From Phyllostachys edulis (lineage: Eukaryota; Streptophyta; Magnoliopsida; Poales; Poaceae): DNA of 64,000 nucleotides. Shown in pieces: positions 1-12,598 of this stretch (the first letter of the stretch is position 1; every line of letters starts with the position of its first letter). The translations under genes were made by a program, and so were the position numbers. Below the pieces are notes generated by a model. The model was not told the DNA's origin and made no database searches. It worked only from the letters and a program-made list of their open reading frames with translations. The stretch lies in contig CM070559.1 in assembly GCA_036346405.1 (NCBI GenBank), positions 41,205,889 to 41,269,888 on the forward strand, read 5' to 3'.

Positions 1-1024
1 CGTCTTGATTTGCTCGGAGGAAGGAGACGAGCGACTCTTCCTATTTAGGGTCGAGTCTTGCCCCACCGTAATCTTCTTGGCGGTTGGATCTGGTTGTCTG
101 ACCCATGTGACGACTTGACGCCGTCCGAGAAGCGCTTTTGTCGAGTAGTACCTCTTTGGTGCAGTCGGATGGTTTGGGCGTCATCTTTGGCTTCGAGTGC
201 TTGACTGCATGGGAGACGGATTAACCTCTCGGTCGGAAGTTCATCAACGAAAGGCAAAGGATTTCCGATCGCATCGTAAGCCATTTTCTCGATCTCCTCG
301 GTGTGATGACTCCTTTGGCCCCGCATTTTAAACTTTGATAACCGTAATGCGTGGCTATCAAGAATTTTGCTAATCTTTGGTCGAGGATTCCGTTGTATCG
401 GATTCAAGTTTACTACATCAAGCGGGATCTTCTCTGTTCGGAAATTGTCGTTTTCCAAACGTCACGGTAAGAAACTTGTCCTATCGGTTTAGCGGTAGAA
501 CCGGAACTATGCCATGAAAAGCATATTTCACGTGTTTCACCTTTGAGATGGGGACTGCATTTCTTCTAAAGCTCCTACAAATAATATATTCAAGAACTAC
601 CCCATCCACTAAGACCCGATTAACCCGACAATTATTAATAGTTGGTTCAGCGATGATGGGGAACCTACCCTGTCGAGTCGATGGGATGGTGCGATCGTCT
701 TTCTTTGAAGAAATTGCGGTGTCCGACCACTTGAGTGCTTGATTACGCTTGGAGATTCGACGAGGTTGACCTCCGCTCCATGGCCTTGAGATGGCGTCTG
801 GACTCGTATGAAGAAGATCCTCCAAAAATCATGTTGATGTGTGTTGGGGATCCCGTACTCCATCTCCTCGTCGCCATCCTTGTCCTTTTTGGAGCTCGTT
901 TCTCCATGTTCTGTATTCTTTGGAAATGGTCCTTACCCGCATAGTAATCCTCCGCTTTCTTACGCGGACACGGCAGTCTTGCGCAGATCATGCCACGTCA
1001 CCGTGAAGTGGACACCACTTCTTA
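1..1024 (-). pseudogene. Gypsy pol start (protease region), degenerate
   Basis: This stretch continues the minus-strand gypsy polyprotein past gag and runs off the window edge. About position 600-650 (minus strand) it reads FPIIAEPTINNCRVNRVLVDG, close to the block that precedes the aspartic protease active site in this gypsy group, where a VDGGSS-type sequence is expected. Here the frame shifts straight after VLVDG, so the active-site glycine-serine run is lost. Open stretches lie at about 481-825 and 45-458 in different frames. I infer a dead protease and pol start. The identity as gypsy pol rests on this block and on the gag immediately upstream; reverse transcriptase and integrase would lie outside the window. 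Confidence 0.6.
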
Positions 1025-3168
1025 TTAAATGCAGAATCCTTGGTCGAACTTTTGCTTTGCTTCGACCGGCATAGTCCTTCTTGCCCTTCCTAATCTTATG
1101 CAGGCAGCGAGGACTTCTTTGTCGTCGGTCTGCGGTTCTTTTTCTTCTTGAGAGACTTCTTTTCTTTTTCTCTGTTTGTCGGGCACCGGTGGGAATCTTG
1201 TCTTCCGATCGATGGCTTCACACCACTCGATTGCTTCACTAGCGATGGCATATTTGTCCGCCATATCAAAAAGCTCAGCGGTTGTTCTTGGAGGGTTCAT
1301 TGCTATGTCCTCCGTAAACCGCCGATTCCTTAGACCTGCTTTTGAAAGCTTTGAATAACGAGAGGACTCTGCGACTTCGGGTATAGAGTTACTGAACTGG
1401 TGAACCTCTTGATATATTGGCGTAAAGTCTCATCGATCCTCGCCGGATTACGTGGAGATCGTCCTCCTTCCTGTATCGTCGTACCACTCGAAGTTGGCAA
1501 TCGAAGATCACAGAGTTGTTCCCAAGTATATATGGATCCGGCCAGGTAAGTTTAACAACCACGACCAGGCGGACCCTTCGAGCACGGTGGGTAAATAGTT
1601 GGCCATTACATTCTCATCGCCACCAAAGCCACGATAGCGGTGGTATATATTTGGAGAAATTCCAATGGGTTTTGAGTTCCATTGAATTTGTCCAAGTTGG
1701 CGATCGGAACAAGCTAGGCTAACGCACGACTTGGAGCCCAGCAGAGAAGGCTCGACAACCTGTGATTGATTCATGGCGTCTTCTCCGGAAGGTGCGGATT
1801 ATGTCGATGGGAGACCGATCCCTAAGATGAACAGCTGGAACTCCGGTGTCTGCGATCCGGTCGTGGGCATTGATATGATGTCCACGCCGCCCACTTGGTT
1901 CAAGCGATGTCGGAGATCGTTAGGTCCTAGTGGTGGTGGTTCTTCTCGGCAGCGGGGGAGTACCCTCTTGAAATAGCCTTCTCCCTCGTGACTCCTTGGT
2001 CGGAATCGTCGAGGAGGTCTTGGTATCGATCGCTCTCTGGTATGACCGTCTTTGTCTCCTCTTGAGGAGGAGCGTTGGGGCGAAGTCCTAGTCGACTTCT
2101 GAACCCCTCGTTCTCGATGCGCTTCCGTTATTTGCATGGTCTGCTGGAGAATTTGGATACGACCTCACGAGTTGTACAAAACTAGGCGTTCTGCTAGAGC
2201 GGATCGGAATTATTTAACATGTTTTGAATCGTGCAAGTTTTGTCTGATTCTCGAAGGTCTCGTGGTTCATCTTGGTCGTGGGTGTACGCTGTCTCGAACC
2301 TTCCCCGACCTTCGGTTTTGATCTGTCGGTCACTCTGGGTGGGGCGATGCGGCGAGTTAAGCGATTGACGTCGATTAGTTCCGTTGCCTCCGGAAGTTGG
2401 TGCTTGACGGCCGGATCATCTCTAACAACACGTGATGGCGTGGTAGAGAGTGTAGGACCGTCGCGGGGCATCTTGATCTTCATCTCCGATCGCGTTGACC
2501 TCGTGCTTCCAAAGATTGATCTTCCGATGAGCTTCCATCATAACTAATGGAGAGCTTGTCGGTAACGCTAGAATCTTCCACGATGGAGATCGGTCGGAGA
2601 TGAGCACTTCTGAGGTCTTCTCGGCGATCCGACGAACCGCCGATCAGATCTTGAGTGTGATCATCCCCACATGGCCTCGACGCACTGGAGGTTTCATCGA
2701 CACCGCTACGGTGACGGTTGACTCTGGAATTGCCGTGAAGGAGAGTATCTTTCACCATGATTTCATCAATGGTATAGAGTTTTCGGGTGATGGAGCTGAA
2801 ATTTCTTCACTGTTTCACGGCCGAGAAGACTGGGCTTGAAGAGATCCTCTGGCATTCCGAACTGGTCGGAACGGCCGGTTCTCCTGGTTGCGCCACCGGT
2901 AGTGGCGGCGCATCTTCATCCATCCGATCGACCTCGCTAACGTCGACGACGTGCGAGCCGGCGGAGGAGGATGACCTGCCATTTTCTTCCATGGCGCGGA
3001 TACATCCTTCCATGTCGAGGTTGGCGTAGTCCGCCAAATCGAACCAGTTTTCCTCATCCCAAACTCCGGGCATAGTCGCATGAGCGATTGCAGAGTTTTT
3101 GGGCGAGATTTTCTTGAGCGAAAAAAAATTTCTTGAAACTTCGCCTTCTTCCCCACGAACGGCGCCAT
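1025..3168 (-). pseudogene. Gypsy gag, degenerate
   Basis: Retrotransposon gag on the minus strand. The N-terminal part starts near 3074 with MPGVWDEENWFDLADYANLD and is followed by an acidic, serine-rich stretch. Further on are the gag core (GGDENVMANYLPTVLEG near 1600) and the C-terminal helix block (MNPPRTTAELFDMADKYA near 1290). Gag proteins of this type form the virus-like particle. The reading frame is broken by many stops and shifts, so it is not expected to be functional. A second copy, on the plus strand, lies at 18960-20985 with the same blocks in the same order, which supports the assignment. Most other open stretches here are frames overlapping this gag. Confidence 0.8.
3150..3168 (-). 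other. Gypsy primer binding site
   Basis: Immediately inside the LTR end the minus strand reads one A and then TGGCGCCGTTCG, a common start for the primer binding site of plant gypsy elements. It fixes the LTR 3' end at 3169 (minus-strand LTR ending TCGACA). The tRNA used was not determined. Confidence 0.6.
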
Positions 3169-3883
3169 TGTCGACGATCGAATCGCCGATCTTACGAAAA
3201 TAAGCGAGGAAAATGGCGTGCAATATCACGGAATGGAATGGGGTCGCTCTTTATTGATATGAACTGGATTTACAAGATGTGGCTAAGTACTACCTGAATT
3301 ACCTTGAATGGAGGAATGTAGCAAGACAATCGGACTTAGAATATGAGTCTAAGGCCGATTATCTAGCTTCTAATTCCACCGCTTAGGCTTCGTGCATATC
3401 TTTGCCTTGGCCTTGTTTTGTGTATCGCCTATCGTCTCCTTCTTGTCCCTTGTTCTCTGTGCTTCACCTTTAAATAACTTCCAAGAGATGGCGGTTACTC
3501 TGGAGAAGACGTCCACGGTGAAGCGTTACGATCGGTTTGGAGCGGTAGAGAAGTTAGCAATGTGCTAACTTCCTTGCGGTTGCTTGTGAAAAGCTTAACC
3601 GTAGGGTGGTTAATAGTCGGTGTCTCGAGTTGTACCATCGCATGGTTTGGAGCGATAACACGTGTTCCATTCATCATACGATAAGAAATACCGATTCGAT
3701 AATTTTACGGCGGTTATCTGGTCGGGATTAGGCACAAAGCCTCATCAGGCCGTGGTACCCATAAGTAACCTCTGAATACTAACGACCAGGGAGGTCGTTA
3801 GTCTTAGGGGTTACGACCATGAAGACGTATGGTCTTTTACTATGCATTTAAAATAATACATAGAGGTTTTAATCCTCGTCACA
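3169..3883 (-). mobile_element. 5' LTR of gypsy element (minus strand)
   Basis: The inner end is supported by the primer site and by the matching LTR end at 21199. The outer end is placed at 3883 because the minus strand there begins TGTGACGAGG, a possible TG start, giving about 715 bp. This outer boundary is a guess: the other LTR is outside the window and no target duplication can be checked. The LTR contains a strong inverted repeat around 3774-3800 (ACTAACGACC and GGTCGTTAGT arms). The segment 3170-3480 matches 20915-21199 in inverted orientation. Confidence 0.55.
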
Positions 3884-5795
3884 CGCCAAGGCTCGAAATT
3901 ATTTATTGCGCCGCCCTCGAACTCCCGCCGCCCCTCTGACCGCAGCGTCGCCGCCGCCTCGTATTCAGAGCCGCCGCCGTCGAGTCGCTGCCGCCGGGTG
4001 CTCCCACTCCTGCCGTCAAGCTGCAGCACCACCGCCTAGTGCTCCCGGCCTCCCACTCCCGCCGTCCCACTCTGCGGGTTGCAGGCCTGCAACCCTTGGC
4101 GTCGCCGCCGCCTCGTCCTCCCGCACGTCGCCGCCGCCTTGTCCTCCCGCTAGGATTTGGGGATTTTGGTGGCTAGGCGCTAGGGCAAACCGGCAATAGG
4201 GAGAAATCGCAGCAGGCCATGGGCAAAATTCAAACGGACTCGAATTTTTTTTGACCGAAACGTGTAAAATTCGGCTGTGAGCGAAATGCACGAAATTTTG
4301 CGAAATTTCAACGAAATTTGGAACCCTGAGTCCGTCCGGCACGGCAGCAGCACGGTCGTCCGAATCATATGCAATGCTGAATCCGGAGACTTCTCGTGTT
4401 GTGTTTGTGTTGGACTCGGCAATGGATCCCTTCTCACTGACAATTGGCAAGTAGTAGTAGTAGTAGTCAATTTGGTTTGGGTTGTTTCAGCTAGTAACTA
4501 GCAAGAGTACTGATGCAATGTAAGTAAATCTTAGTATGAAGCTGTACCATCCAGTACTGTTTAGTATGAAGGTTGTGTTGTGATGGAATAAAATATGTGT
4601 GGTGTGGTGTGGTGTGGAAGGTGAGCTTCTGCAACCATGTTATGTTCGTACCATCCAGTACTTTCAGTGTACGGTGCTATATGTGAATACCTTGTGCTCA
4701 GCAATTAGCGTTAAGATGTACGGCTTGTCCGTATGTTAGATTTGTGTACCATAGACAAATGCAGTTGTCCTATGCTACTCTGGTTCAGTTAATCTGGTTA
4801 GCATATAAAATTATTGGATTACCTATTTTGTACTCGAGTGTTTTGTTGCCGACTCAAATTTCTGATCGTTCGATATATATTCAGTTAATGTAAAATTTGA
4901 TGAAAGTAATGTATTTTTTCCTTTTAATATAATTTTTTTCGGTAGGAACTTTTTATTTATCTATTTTTCATATTTGTATTGTATATTGTTTGTGGTTGTT
5001 TACTTGTTTTGATAATTTCAGGGAGGCATGTGCCAACTATATATGCGATTCTTTGGTTCAAGTTCTTGATCATTTGAGATAGAACACCAGTCTATACTAC
5101 ATCATTATGTGAGGTAATGGAATACCTTTTTCCTGTCATATGGCTATTAGATGCTTTCAACGTGGACATTTGATGATAGAGATAAGATGTTGATATGCTT
5201 GTATCCACTGATCTTGCTTTTATCTAAAACTCTACACTTTTTAAAAAAATTACAAGTTTTATTTATATATATTTTTGTATTAACTCAATGTAAAATCTGA
5301 TAAAAGTAATGTAAAATTTCCCCTTTTAAATATAAATTGTAAATTCGTGATCTAGGCTCATTGTCTTCTCATGCTGAGGCAAAATCCAACTTGCTTGGCT
5401 TACTATGAACCTGCTTGTTTATTGATGTCTCTATGATTGGCTATGTTGTTAGGTTAATCTGTTTTTTTTATTATGTGGAGTTATCTACTCCTCTAATTTT
5501 ATCTTCCTTTGTTAAGTTTTTTCTCTATTAGGTTAACACAACAGATTCTATTGTTTATGTTAGGTTTACCCACTCCCCTTTGTGTTTTCTTTTTCTTAGG
5601 CTGCCAATACAGTTGTTTTCATGGGTCTGTTGATTATGTGCGTTGGTCTTATTCTTGTGTGGGTTGTCTATTTTTGTTTTCCCACATATGCTTGAGAAAT
5701 ATTTTTCTTCAAAGGGCAAATCTTTTAATTGACCAGACAAACCCATACATATCCTTGCTAGAAAGAAGATTTCGACTAGCCCATCTCGAAAAAAG
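3884..5795. other. Intergenic, no supported gene
   Basis: A GC-rich stretch at 3900-4160 is full of CCGCCG triplets and gives proline/alanine-rich readings with no recognisable domain. Short microsatellites follow: an AGT run near 4451-4470 and a GGTGT run near 4597-4618. From 4700 on the sequence is AT-rich, with intron-like T-rich tracts and no long coding frame. A 101-codon frame at 5509-5814 crosses into the copia LTR, so it is not a real gene. It could be the remains of a host gene 3' part, but nothing identifies it. Confidence 0.5.
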
Positions 5796-7366
5796 TGTTG
5801 GTGATATGCCCTAGAGGCAATCATGGAGATGATTGTATCATGCCTATGTTTATGAGTTATTGAATAAATGTTATTCTGTTCCTTGGATGAATCATTGGTT
5901 ATAAGATTGACAAGTATGTGACTTGTTGGTGAAGCTCTTTTAACTTATATGATGCCATTCTAAAAGTATCCTTGGTCGGATGTCACTAGTTAGAACACTA
6001 GTGACTTATCGACCAACACATGTATTGATTGATGACTATGTTTCACTGGTCATGGATATAGGGATATCGAACTTGAGACACTGTTGAGATTGTTATGATT
6101 TCATTTGTCATCAGTTGGTCTCAAGCAATGATGATGTATAATCCTTAGACCCGAGATCAGCATGGTTTCCTACATGTCTAATGGTACACTTAGGGGCTGC
6201 CAAACGATACTCCGTAACTGGGTAGTTATAAAGGTAGCTTTCGGGTATGCTATGAAACATGCGGAGGAATATGACTGGTCGAATATGGGTTTTGCCCCTC
6301 CTAACATAACAGGAAAGATATCTCTGGGCCCCTCGATGTAGTCAGATAAAGAAAGTGCATGGACATGCCACTAGTGGTCGAAGTGTTTGACTACGTAAAG
6401 TTATCCGACACTTGATCGAGAAAGTATTGAACAGTCCATGGATGACATAATATCTCACCTAGAGTTCAACCAGATATCGTGAGGCAAAGGGAGAATACAT
6501 GGGCAGGTCTTTCAGTTCGATCAGATACGGACTAGTCGTCTGGAGATACAAGCTGGTCGTAGGCTGGTCGAACATGATCACTTACAGATCGTGAACTGGT
6601 CGTAAGGAGTTATGGACTGATCATGACAATATATGAACTAGTCATATAGGGATACGAGCTGGTCGCAAGTGATAAGGACCCACTTGTAGATCATGTTGCA
6701 TTAAGGTTTGTCTAATATAATTCGTGTGTATTCGGGAATCGTTATGTCCTGCTAGGAGCCACTAACGACTCATGATCGGAAAGGAGTTTCCGAGTCACAA
6801 CCGATTACGCATGAACCTAACGAGTCGCGCACTTAACGGGTTGGAACAAACGTGTTCAGATAGGATCCGCCATGGGCACTATATAAGGAGATGCTTGAGG
6901 CTATGGGTAAGTGATTCGATGTGATACACGTGAGTTGTTCCACCGAAACCCTAGCCGCCATCTTCTTGAGAGAGCTCTGCCGTGCAAGTTGGTGCTAGCA
7001 CACTAGCATACAGAGTTCCTTCTCTGGACATGTGGATACCGTAGAGGCGCTACTGCGGTTGCTGTTGCGCTTGAGGACGATCTACGATCTTCACAAGGAA
7101 CTGTAGAGGTTGCTGGAGGAGACGATCGACTTGCGAGAACGTTGGACGATCGACTACGACCACTGCATCGACGTACTCGACGTTGGACAATCGACTACGA
7201 CCACTACACCGACACGTTCTTTGTTGGACCAAGCTGCTCCAACTCTTCTTCCGCTGCATGGCGCGTCTGGTGGTAACAATCTATGATCTCTTGCTTGCAT
7301 GGCATTCTGGTTTATGTGGTAGAATTTTTGAATTACAAGCTAGTGTAGCCTACCTGTATCCCTTCA
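5796..7366 (+). mobile_element. Copia 5' LTR
   Basis: 1571 bp, from TGTTGG to CCTTCA. It carries many copies of a short CTGGTCG-type motif around 6510-6670, placed upstream of the TATA box as promoter repeats often are. Compared with the 3' LTR it shows scattered substitutions, lacks about 50 bp present near 34266-34310, and has one more CTGGTCG-type unit, so the insertion is not recent. Confidence 0.92.
6880..6888 (+). promoter_or_regulatory. TATA box of copia 5' LTR
   Basis: TATATAAGG lies about 480 bp before the LTR end. The matching position in the 3' LTR is near 38143-38150. It is the best candidate for the U3 promoter; the transcription start was not determined. Confidence 0.5.
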
Positions 7367-7367
7367 G

Positions 7368-7380
7368 TGGTATCAGAGCC
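7368..7380 (+). other. Copia primer binding site
   Basis: TGGTATCAGAGCC, one base after the 5' LTR, is the usual plant copia primer site complementary to initiator methionine tRNA. Confidence 0.9.
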
Positions 7381-7492
7381 ATCCTGCATAGTTTTTGATC
7401 TAGATCGATCATATATACTTGATATGTGACAGTAGTAGATTGGATCTATTACTGGTTTAGTCTGGTAACCACTACTACATACAGCCTCATCA

Positions 7493-7940
7493 TAGACGGT
7501 TCGGAACCGTTATCACAGACGGTTTTTGAACCGTCTGAATTTGTTCGTCTGTGATAACGTCGGTTATCACAGATGGTTCAAAAACCATCTGTGAAGGCAT
7601 GGTATCACAGACGGTTTTGTGTTGAAACCATCTGTGAAGGCATGGTATCACAGACGGTTTTGTGTTGAAACCATCTGTGAAGGCATGGTATCAAAGATGG
7701 TTTCCATTAAAAACCGTCTGTGATACAAGCATATCACAGACGGTTCTATTTAGAAACCGTTTGTGATATTCAAAAATATTACAGACGGTTCTATTTACAA
7801 ACTGTCTGTAATATATCACAGACGGTTTCTAAATAGAACCATCTGTGATATGCTCGTATCACAAACAGTTTTTAATGGAAACCGTCGGTGATACCATGCC
7901 TTCACAGACGGTTTCAACACAAAACCGTCTGTAATAGCTC
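7493..7940. repeat. Left subterminal repeats of outer CACTA
   Basis: Roughly a dozen copies of a hairpin unit: TATCACAGACGGTT, a short A/T spacer, and AACCGTCTGTGATA. Each unit is about 35-40 bp and close to palindromic. In En/Spm elements such repeats bind the element's DNA-binding protein and are needed for transposition. Binding here is inferred from position and class. Confidence 0.88.
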
Positions 7941-8146
7941 ATTACCCTAACTACTTTTTTTTTATTTTTGGCTAGGAATTGCTAGCCATGCCCTCTGAAA
8001 ACAAGCATGCAAAAAACAGATACATCACAGATAATCAATTGTTGACAACTCAAATTGATCATTACTCAAAATAAATTACAAAAGATTGAATTTGTTCAAG
8101 TATTGTCGCTATAGGGATTACAATTGAGTCAATTGTTTGCAGGTGG

Positions 8147-11100
8147 TTAAGAGGTGTCGACGGGGTGAAACTTTGGGTCGGCGACGGAGTGAAACTCTCC
8201 TTTGTCGTTAACGATATCTGACATGATAAAGGCGCAGAGCTTCCCTCGAACGTCCATGATGTTTTGCCCGTTAAGTCCATCTAAATCTATCATCAAGTCC
8301 TATCGCTAGCAAGAGTAAAGTGGTAAGCATATATATGTAAAATTATAATTAGGAAATAATTATTTTGAGATTGACAAACCTCAGGATCCTTCTTCTTAGC
8401 ACTAATGATTTGCTGCATATGATAGCCAACGTAGATTGCACATAGCTCATCATTTTTTTGTCAAGCGGCCTTTGCAAAAATAGAATTACATATATAGGTA
8501 TAGTCAGTTCGAGACGCATTATTATGAAGTATGATATAGGATTATTGTGTTGTAGCACGTATCGGAAATTTCATCATGTGTGTTAGTTGGGCGCTCGATC
8601 CATTGTATGCTCCTTCTTTGCCAACATAGGCGATGAATGAACTACATGATTCCAAAAGGTTATCCTCGGCCATTTCAAACGAAGGAAGACTACAATAGAG
8701 TTATGTATGGAGGAAATGAGCATGCCTGTCGAGTATTCCTTGCAGAATGCTGAAGTCGTGGTTGTTTCTGACTAGGGAATCAAGGTATATCACCCTGTTC
8801 CTCTTTGGTATAATGACTAAAAGGATCCAGTGGTACCTACTCATGTATGTCGCTATAGTCATTAAACCTAAGTTAAGTCTTTGCAGTATAAAGTACAAAT
8901 GAAATTTGTATAGCAAGTAGTGAAGCACTTACCCCTGGTTGTAGGGCACCACTATGTAGTCCTTATTGTCCTGACTTAGCAATGCCGCCGTTATGTATTT
9001 CTCGACGAAGGACAGGTCTATTTCGATGGTTTGCATAGATACCACATGTGGGTCGAGGAAACCCACCGGTTCTCGCCATGCCTAGGAATTTTTCATCATG
9101 TATCTATACATAAGCAATGAATTATGATATTTATCGGTATTACGTGAATGTAGAACTTGATTGTACACACTTACAGTGTCCAACATCGTAGAAGCGAGGC
9201 GTCGAGGCCAACGAGATTGAATAGGTCATATAAGTCATTGAAGCCCACGACGAAGTTGCCCGACCCATTGAAGAAATGCTTATCTTTGTATCTGACGGTG
9301 ATTTCAGTATCACACCCCTTCTTTTCGGTCTTCTGCATGTACCAAGCATGCAAAGCCTGACAAGCAAATCCAGCGTGGGTTAATACTATGTCGGAGCACA
9401 ACGGTTTCCCGATGGAGTACTTCTCGGACTTCCCGGACTTGGAAGGCGCCTTAATGTTCATCGATTTTGATTTGCCCTTAACGACTGGCAGCGTCTTCCT
9501 ACGAGACGACTCGGGAACCGGTACGGCAGCACGCTTTTCTTGTTCCTTCGGCGTCTTCTCCACGGGAACCGATGAGGTGCCTTCTGAGGCGAAGGATGAG
9601 GTGGAGTCATCGAGGGTCTCGTTGGATAGGAATGGTCGTGTCGAGATCGCGGCACTGCTGGGTCTAGGGCGATGTCCTTCTTGGGTCACTGGATAAAAGT
9701 GTGCCTGACATCCCCTAGTGTTCTGATGTCTTCGTTCAGGCGAATCTCCAGTGGGACAACCATGAAATTGTCATGTACTATGTCCACCTGGACCCTGGCG
9801 TAACCTCGCCACTGGCACCGTCTCAGCCTTGCCCTTCTGGTGTGGATACACCATTCCTGCCAAATTCAATAGAAATGAACCCAACCATCCTCACTTGGAG
9901 CTTGCAGGGCGTCGGTTCCTACAAAACGATACGCAATTAGCTAAGCGTCCTATAGGTCTATCTTTGGTGCATTCCATAGATGTACATTACATTGATGTCG
10001 TCTATCAGTAATTGGACGTCATCATGTTCATAATTATGTGTGGACGCGATGCTACTCCGATGTCGAGGAGGACTGGCTCCCAAATTAACGGGGGTGGCTT
10101 GCAACTGGCTCAGGAGTTGATTCATTTGATCCTGCAATGCTGTTATCTGTCCTTGAAATTTTGCAGTAATCATTTGTACCAACCGGTCCTCGTGCTCGGC
10201 CTTGGATCTCTTCCTACTCCTATACGTGCAGTAGTCGTCTGCGAATCCATAACTCCAAGGTACGTTAACCCCAAGGCCTCGCGTGCGACCCGGATGCTCC
10301 TTGTTTCCCAGGGCCGTAGATAGTATATCCTTCTCCCTGTTTGCTTGGAAGGAGCCTTGGGAAGTTTGGGTAGTCAATTCATGCTGCAAGAGGTCATCAT
10401 GTTATTATAGACACTATGAAGTTATGGACTTATTAACAACTAGGTAGTTCGACATATTTACCACATGTTGAGACACTTCCTGGCCTGCCGGATTTGTGAA
10501 AGAGATGCTACCCGAAGACGAGACTTTTGCCCTCGCTTTTAACCAGCTTAGGGCACGTGGGTCTGTGATCTCAAGAAATGGCTTGGTTGCGTTCTCCTCC
10601 TACGTCGCCCATTCCGTGGATTTAGCCGCGTACCCAGCGGTGCCGAGTCTGTGAGGGTGAGTGTTTCGTGTCTGGAGAGCTTTGTGCGCCGCACTTTGCT
10701 CCTTAAATTCGGTCGTCGTCTTTGTAGCCACAAAGGTGTCTCATGTTTCCCACTTCAAGAATCCATACTTCGCGAAGGGTGTGTCACCCGTATTCACGTA
10801 CTTCATGACAAGAATGCTCTTGAAGGTCCTCCACGCATGATCCATCGAGAGCAACGCTTGCCGTTCCACACGTGCCATGTCTGCTTCTGGAATAGTGAAC
10901 TTGCTTGAAAGTTACATCCCACAGCCTTCTCTGTTCTTTAAATCGAGACTTCCAACTTGGTGTGGTGATGGGGACCCGTTCCTTGCAAGTATCCCGTAGA
11001 TGGTCGAAATCTCGCCACGATCTCTGGGGACTCGAGAGGATCCCAACATCACTTGACCTCCGTGATGATCGATCGACCCTTGCAGTATTTTTGATTTTCT

Positions 11101-11235
11101 CGCCATCTCGCTTATGTATCATTATCGCCGGCGTAAATCCAGACGCATTAGGCGGCGTCGGTGACAAGAATAAGACAATACGCCTCTGCCATCTGCTGGC
11201 GTCGGTGGCAAGACAAAAGACGCAAGATCCGCCAT
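8147..11235 (-). pseudogene. TNP1-like/Ulp1 protease gene of outer CACTA
   Basis: A multi-exon gene read leftward. The start ATG is placed at 11233-11235 because the inner element's copy keeps an open frame from the equivalent ATG. Next come a plant transposase (Ptta/En/Spm) region near 10500-11160, a block GNKEHPGRTRGLGVNVPW then a basic YRSRKRSK motif and a helical heptad-like stretch (about 10389-10100), and a charged linker (9689-9450). The C-terminal part is a C48/Ulp1-type cysteine protease: HWILLVIIPK and VIYLDSL near 8850 carry the His and Asp positions of the fold. The last exon ends near 8147. The role would be binding subterminal repeats plus SUMO- or ubiquitin-like protease activity; this is inferred. 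Frameshifts and stops between blocks suggest a pseudogene, although unresolved introns explain some. Confidence 0.72.
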
Positions 11236-12150
11236 CTCGCTTACTTGCTATCTATATAAGTTACATACTCTCAACATGTGCAATATTAGCAAATAATAAT
11301 AATTAATTACAGCATAAATATGAAACAATAAAGCATTAATCCAACAACATTTAAATGACCAAATTAACATAATCAAATGTAAATCATTCAAGTCATTTAA
11401 ATTGATTGAAATGCTAAACATATACCACATGTATATGAATGAAATAAGCCTGAGTTGCAAAAGATTGATGATAGTTTGTGCTCTCGGAAGGAGAGTTGCA
11501 AAAGAACAAGTCTTTGCCATCTCATCGATATCTTTGGATGCAAAGGATTTAACCTTTATAATCTCAGTACATCAGTCAATATATCTTCACTAATCAAATT
11601 TAACAATTATCAAACAGATCTTGATCTGAACCTAAAACTTTCCTGTTGAATGTCAAATTTATCTCACGGTAGCAAAATAAACTTTCAGTTCACAAATAAA
11701 CTATCAAAGACTATCAGAGTCAATATATCCACCGAGACAACAGAAGGCAATCTATTATGAAAAACAGAACAGAGCAATGATATCAAGATAATCACAAAAT
11801 CATTTCAGCAGTAAGCCTTATCCACATATTGAGAATAACTATGTAAGTATCTCATAAAGATCAACTAGCTCATACAAGGATAATCTGAACTATACAGAAC
11901 TGACAACCAAAAGGAATAAAGCTATATATTAAACCTAACAACAGAAAGCAATAGTTTTAGCTCAAGATTGTTTCCAATTATCAAATTGATTTCAGATTTG
12001 ACATTCATCACAGAGCTAATCAACCGAGCCCACATAACCAATTTGCTATCTCTCAGTGCACAATCTAATATAGAATTTGAAGCCAATCCAGCACATAAGT
12101 ATATAGCCAAAGTGATGCACAAACGTAATATAGGAATACTCACAGAGAGG
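11236..12150 (-). other. Probable 5' intron of the TNP1-Ulp1 gene
   Basis: AT-rich, with no coding signal. The minus strand has a good donor (CTCTCTGTGAGTATT) at its upstream end near 12142-12150. The inner CACTA copy carries the related region between 17400 and 21930, expanded by repeats and an insertion. I infer an intron in the 5' untranslated part; the acceptor was not fixed. A block like the inner tandem repeat (GTGCTCTCGGAAGGAGAG) occurs near 11480. Confidence 0.45.
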
Positions 12151-12490
12151 ATGCCGCACAAGAACTCAAGGTGCAAGGAGGAGGCCGATGCAGGGGAGGA
12201 GGGAGGTGCGGGGGAGGAGGCCGGTGCAGGGGAGGGGGCCGCGGGGAGGAGGCCGGTGAAGGGGAGGAGGCCGACACGAGGAGGTGGACACCACGGGGAG
12301 GAGGCCGGTGCAGAGGGAGGACGCCGACAAGGGGAGGAGGACGGCGCAGGGAGGAGGCCGTTGCAGAGGGATGACACCGACAAGGGGAGGAGGCTGCGCA
12401 TCGAGGCGGCGGCAGCATCGTCGATGTCGGGGGGCGATGGCTTCAATGTCGGAGGCGGCGGTGTCGGGGCTTACGGGGAGGTGAACGGGT
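12150..12490 (-). other. GC-rich first exon region of TNP1-Ulp1 gene
   Basis: A purine-rich (plus strand) minisatellite built on GGAGGAGGCCG. On the minus strand it encodes proline/serine-rich low-complexity sequence beginning near 12446 and ends at a splice-donor-like site. The inner element has a related block at 21940-22290. Whether it is translated is unknown; I favour an untranslated or weakly translated first exon. Confidence 0.45.
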
Positions 12491-12598
12491 GAGCCCTAGA
12501 GGTGGCGAAGGAGCGAGAGCTGAGCGGGCTAAGGGCACTGGGGAGATGAATGGGCGGCACTGGGGAGATGAATGGGTGAGCCCTATGGTTATGAAGGC

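Noticed and set aside
3906..4199. 97-codon GC-rich frame, possible host gene start
   Set aside because: Low-complexity Pro/Ala/Arg reading with no domain, overlapped by similar frames on the other strand.
5509..5814. 101-codon frame with hydrophobic stretches
   Set aside because: Runs across the copia LTR start and its duplication, so it did not exist before the insertion; no domain.
11968..12492. 174-codon frames on both strands at the purine-rich block
   Set aside because: Produced by the GGAGGAGGCCG minisatellite; both strands and several frames are open for the same reason.
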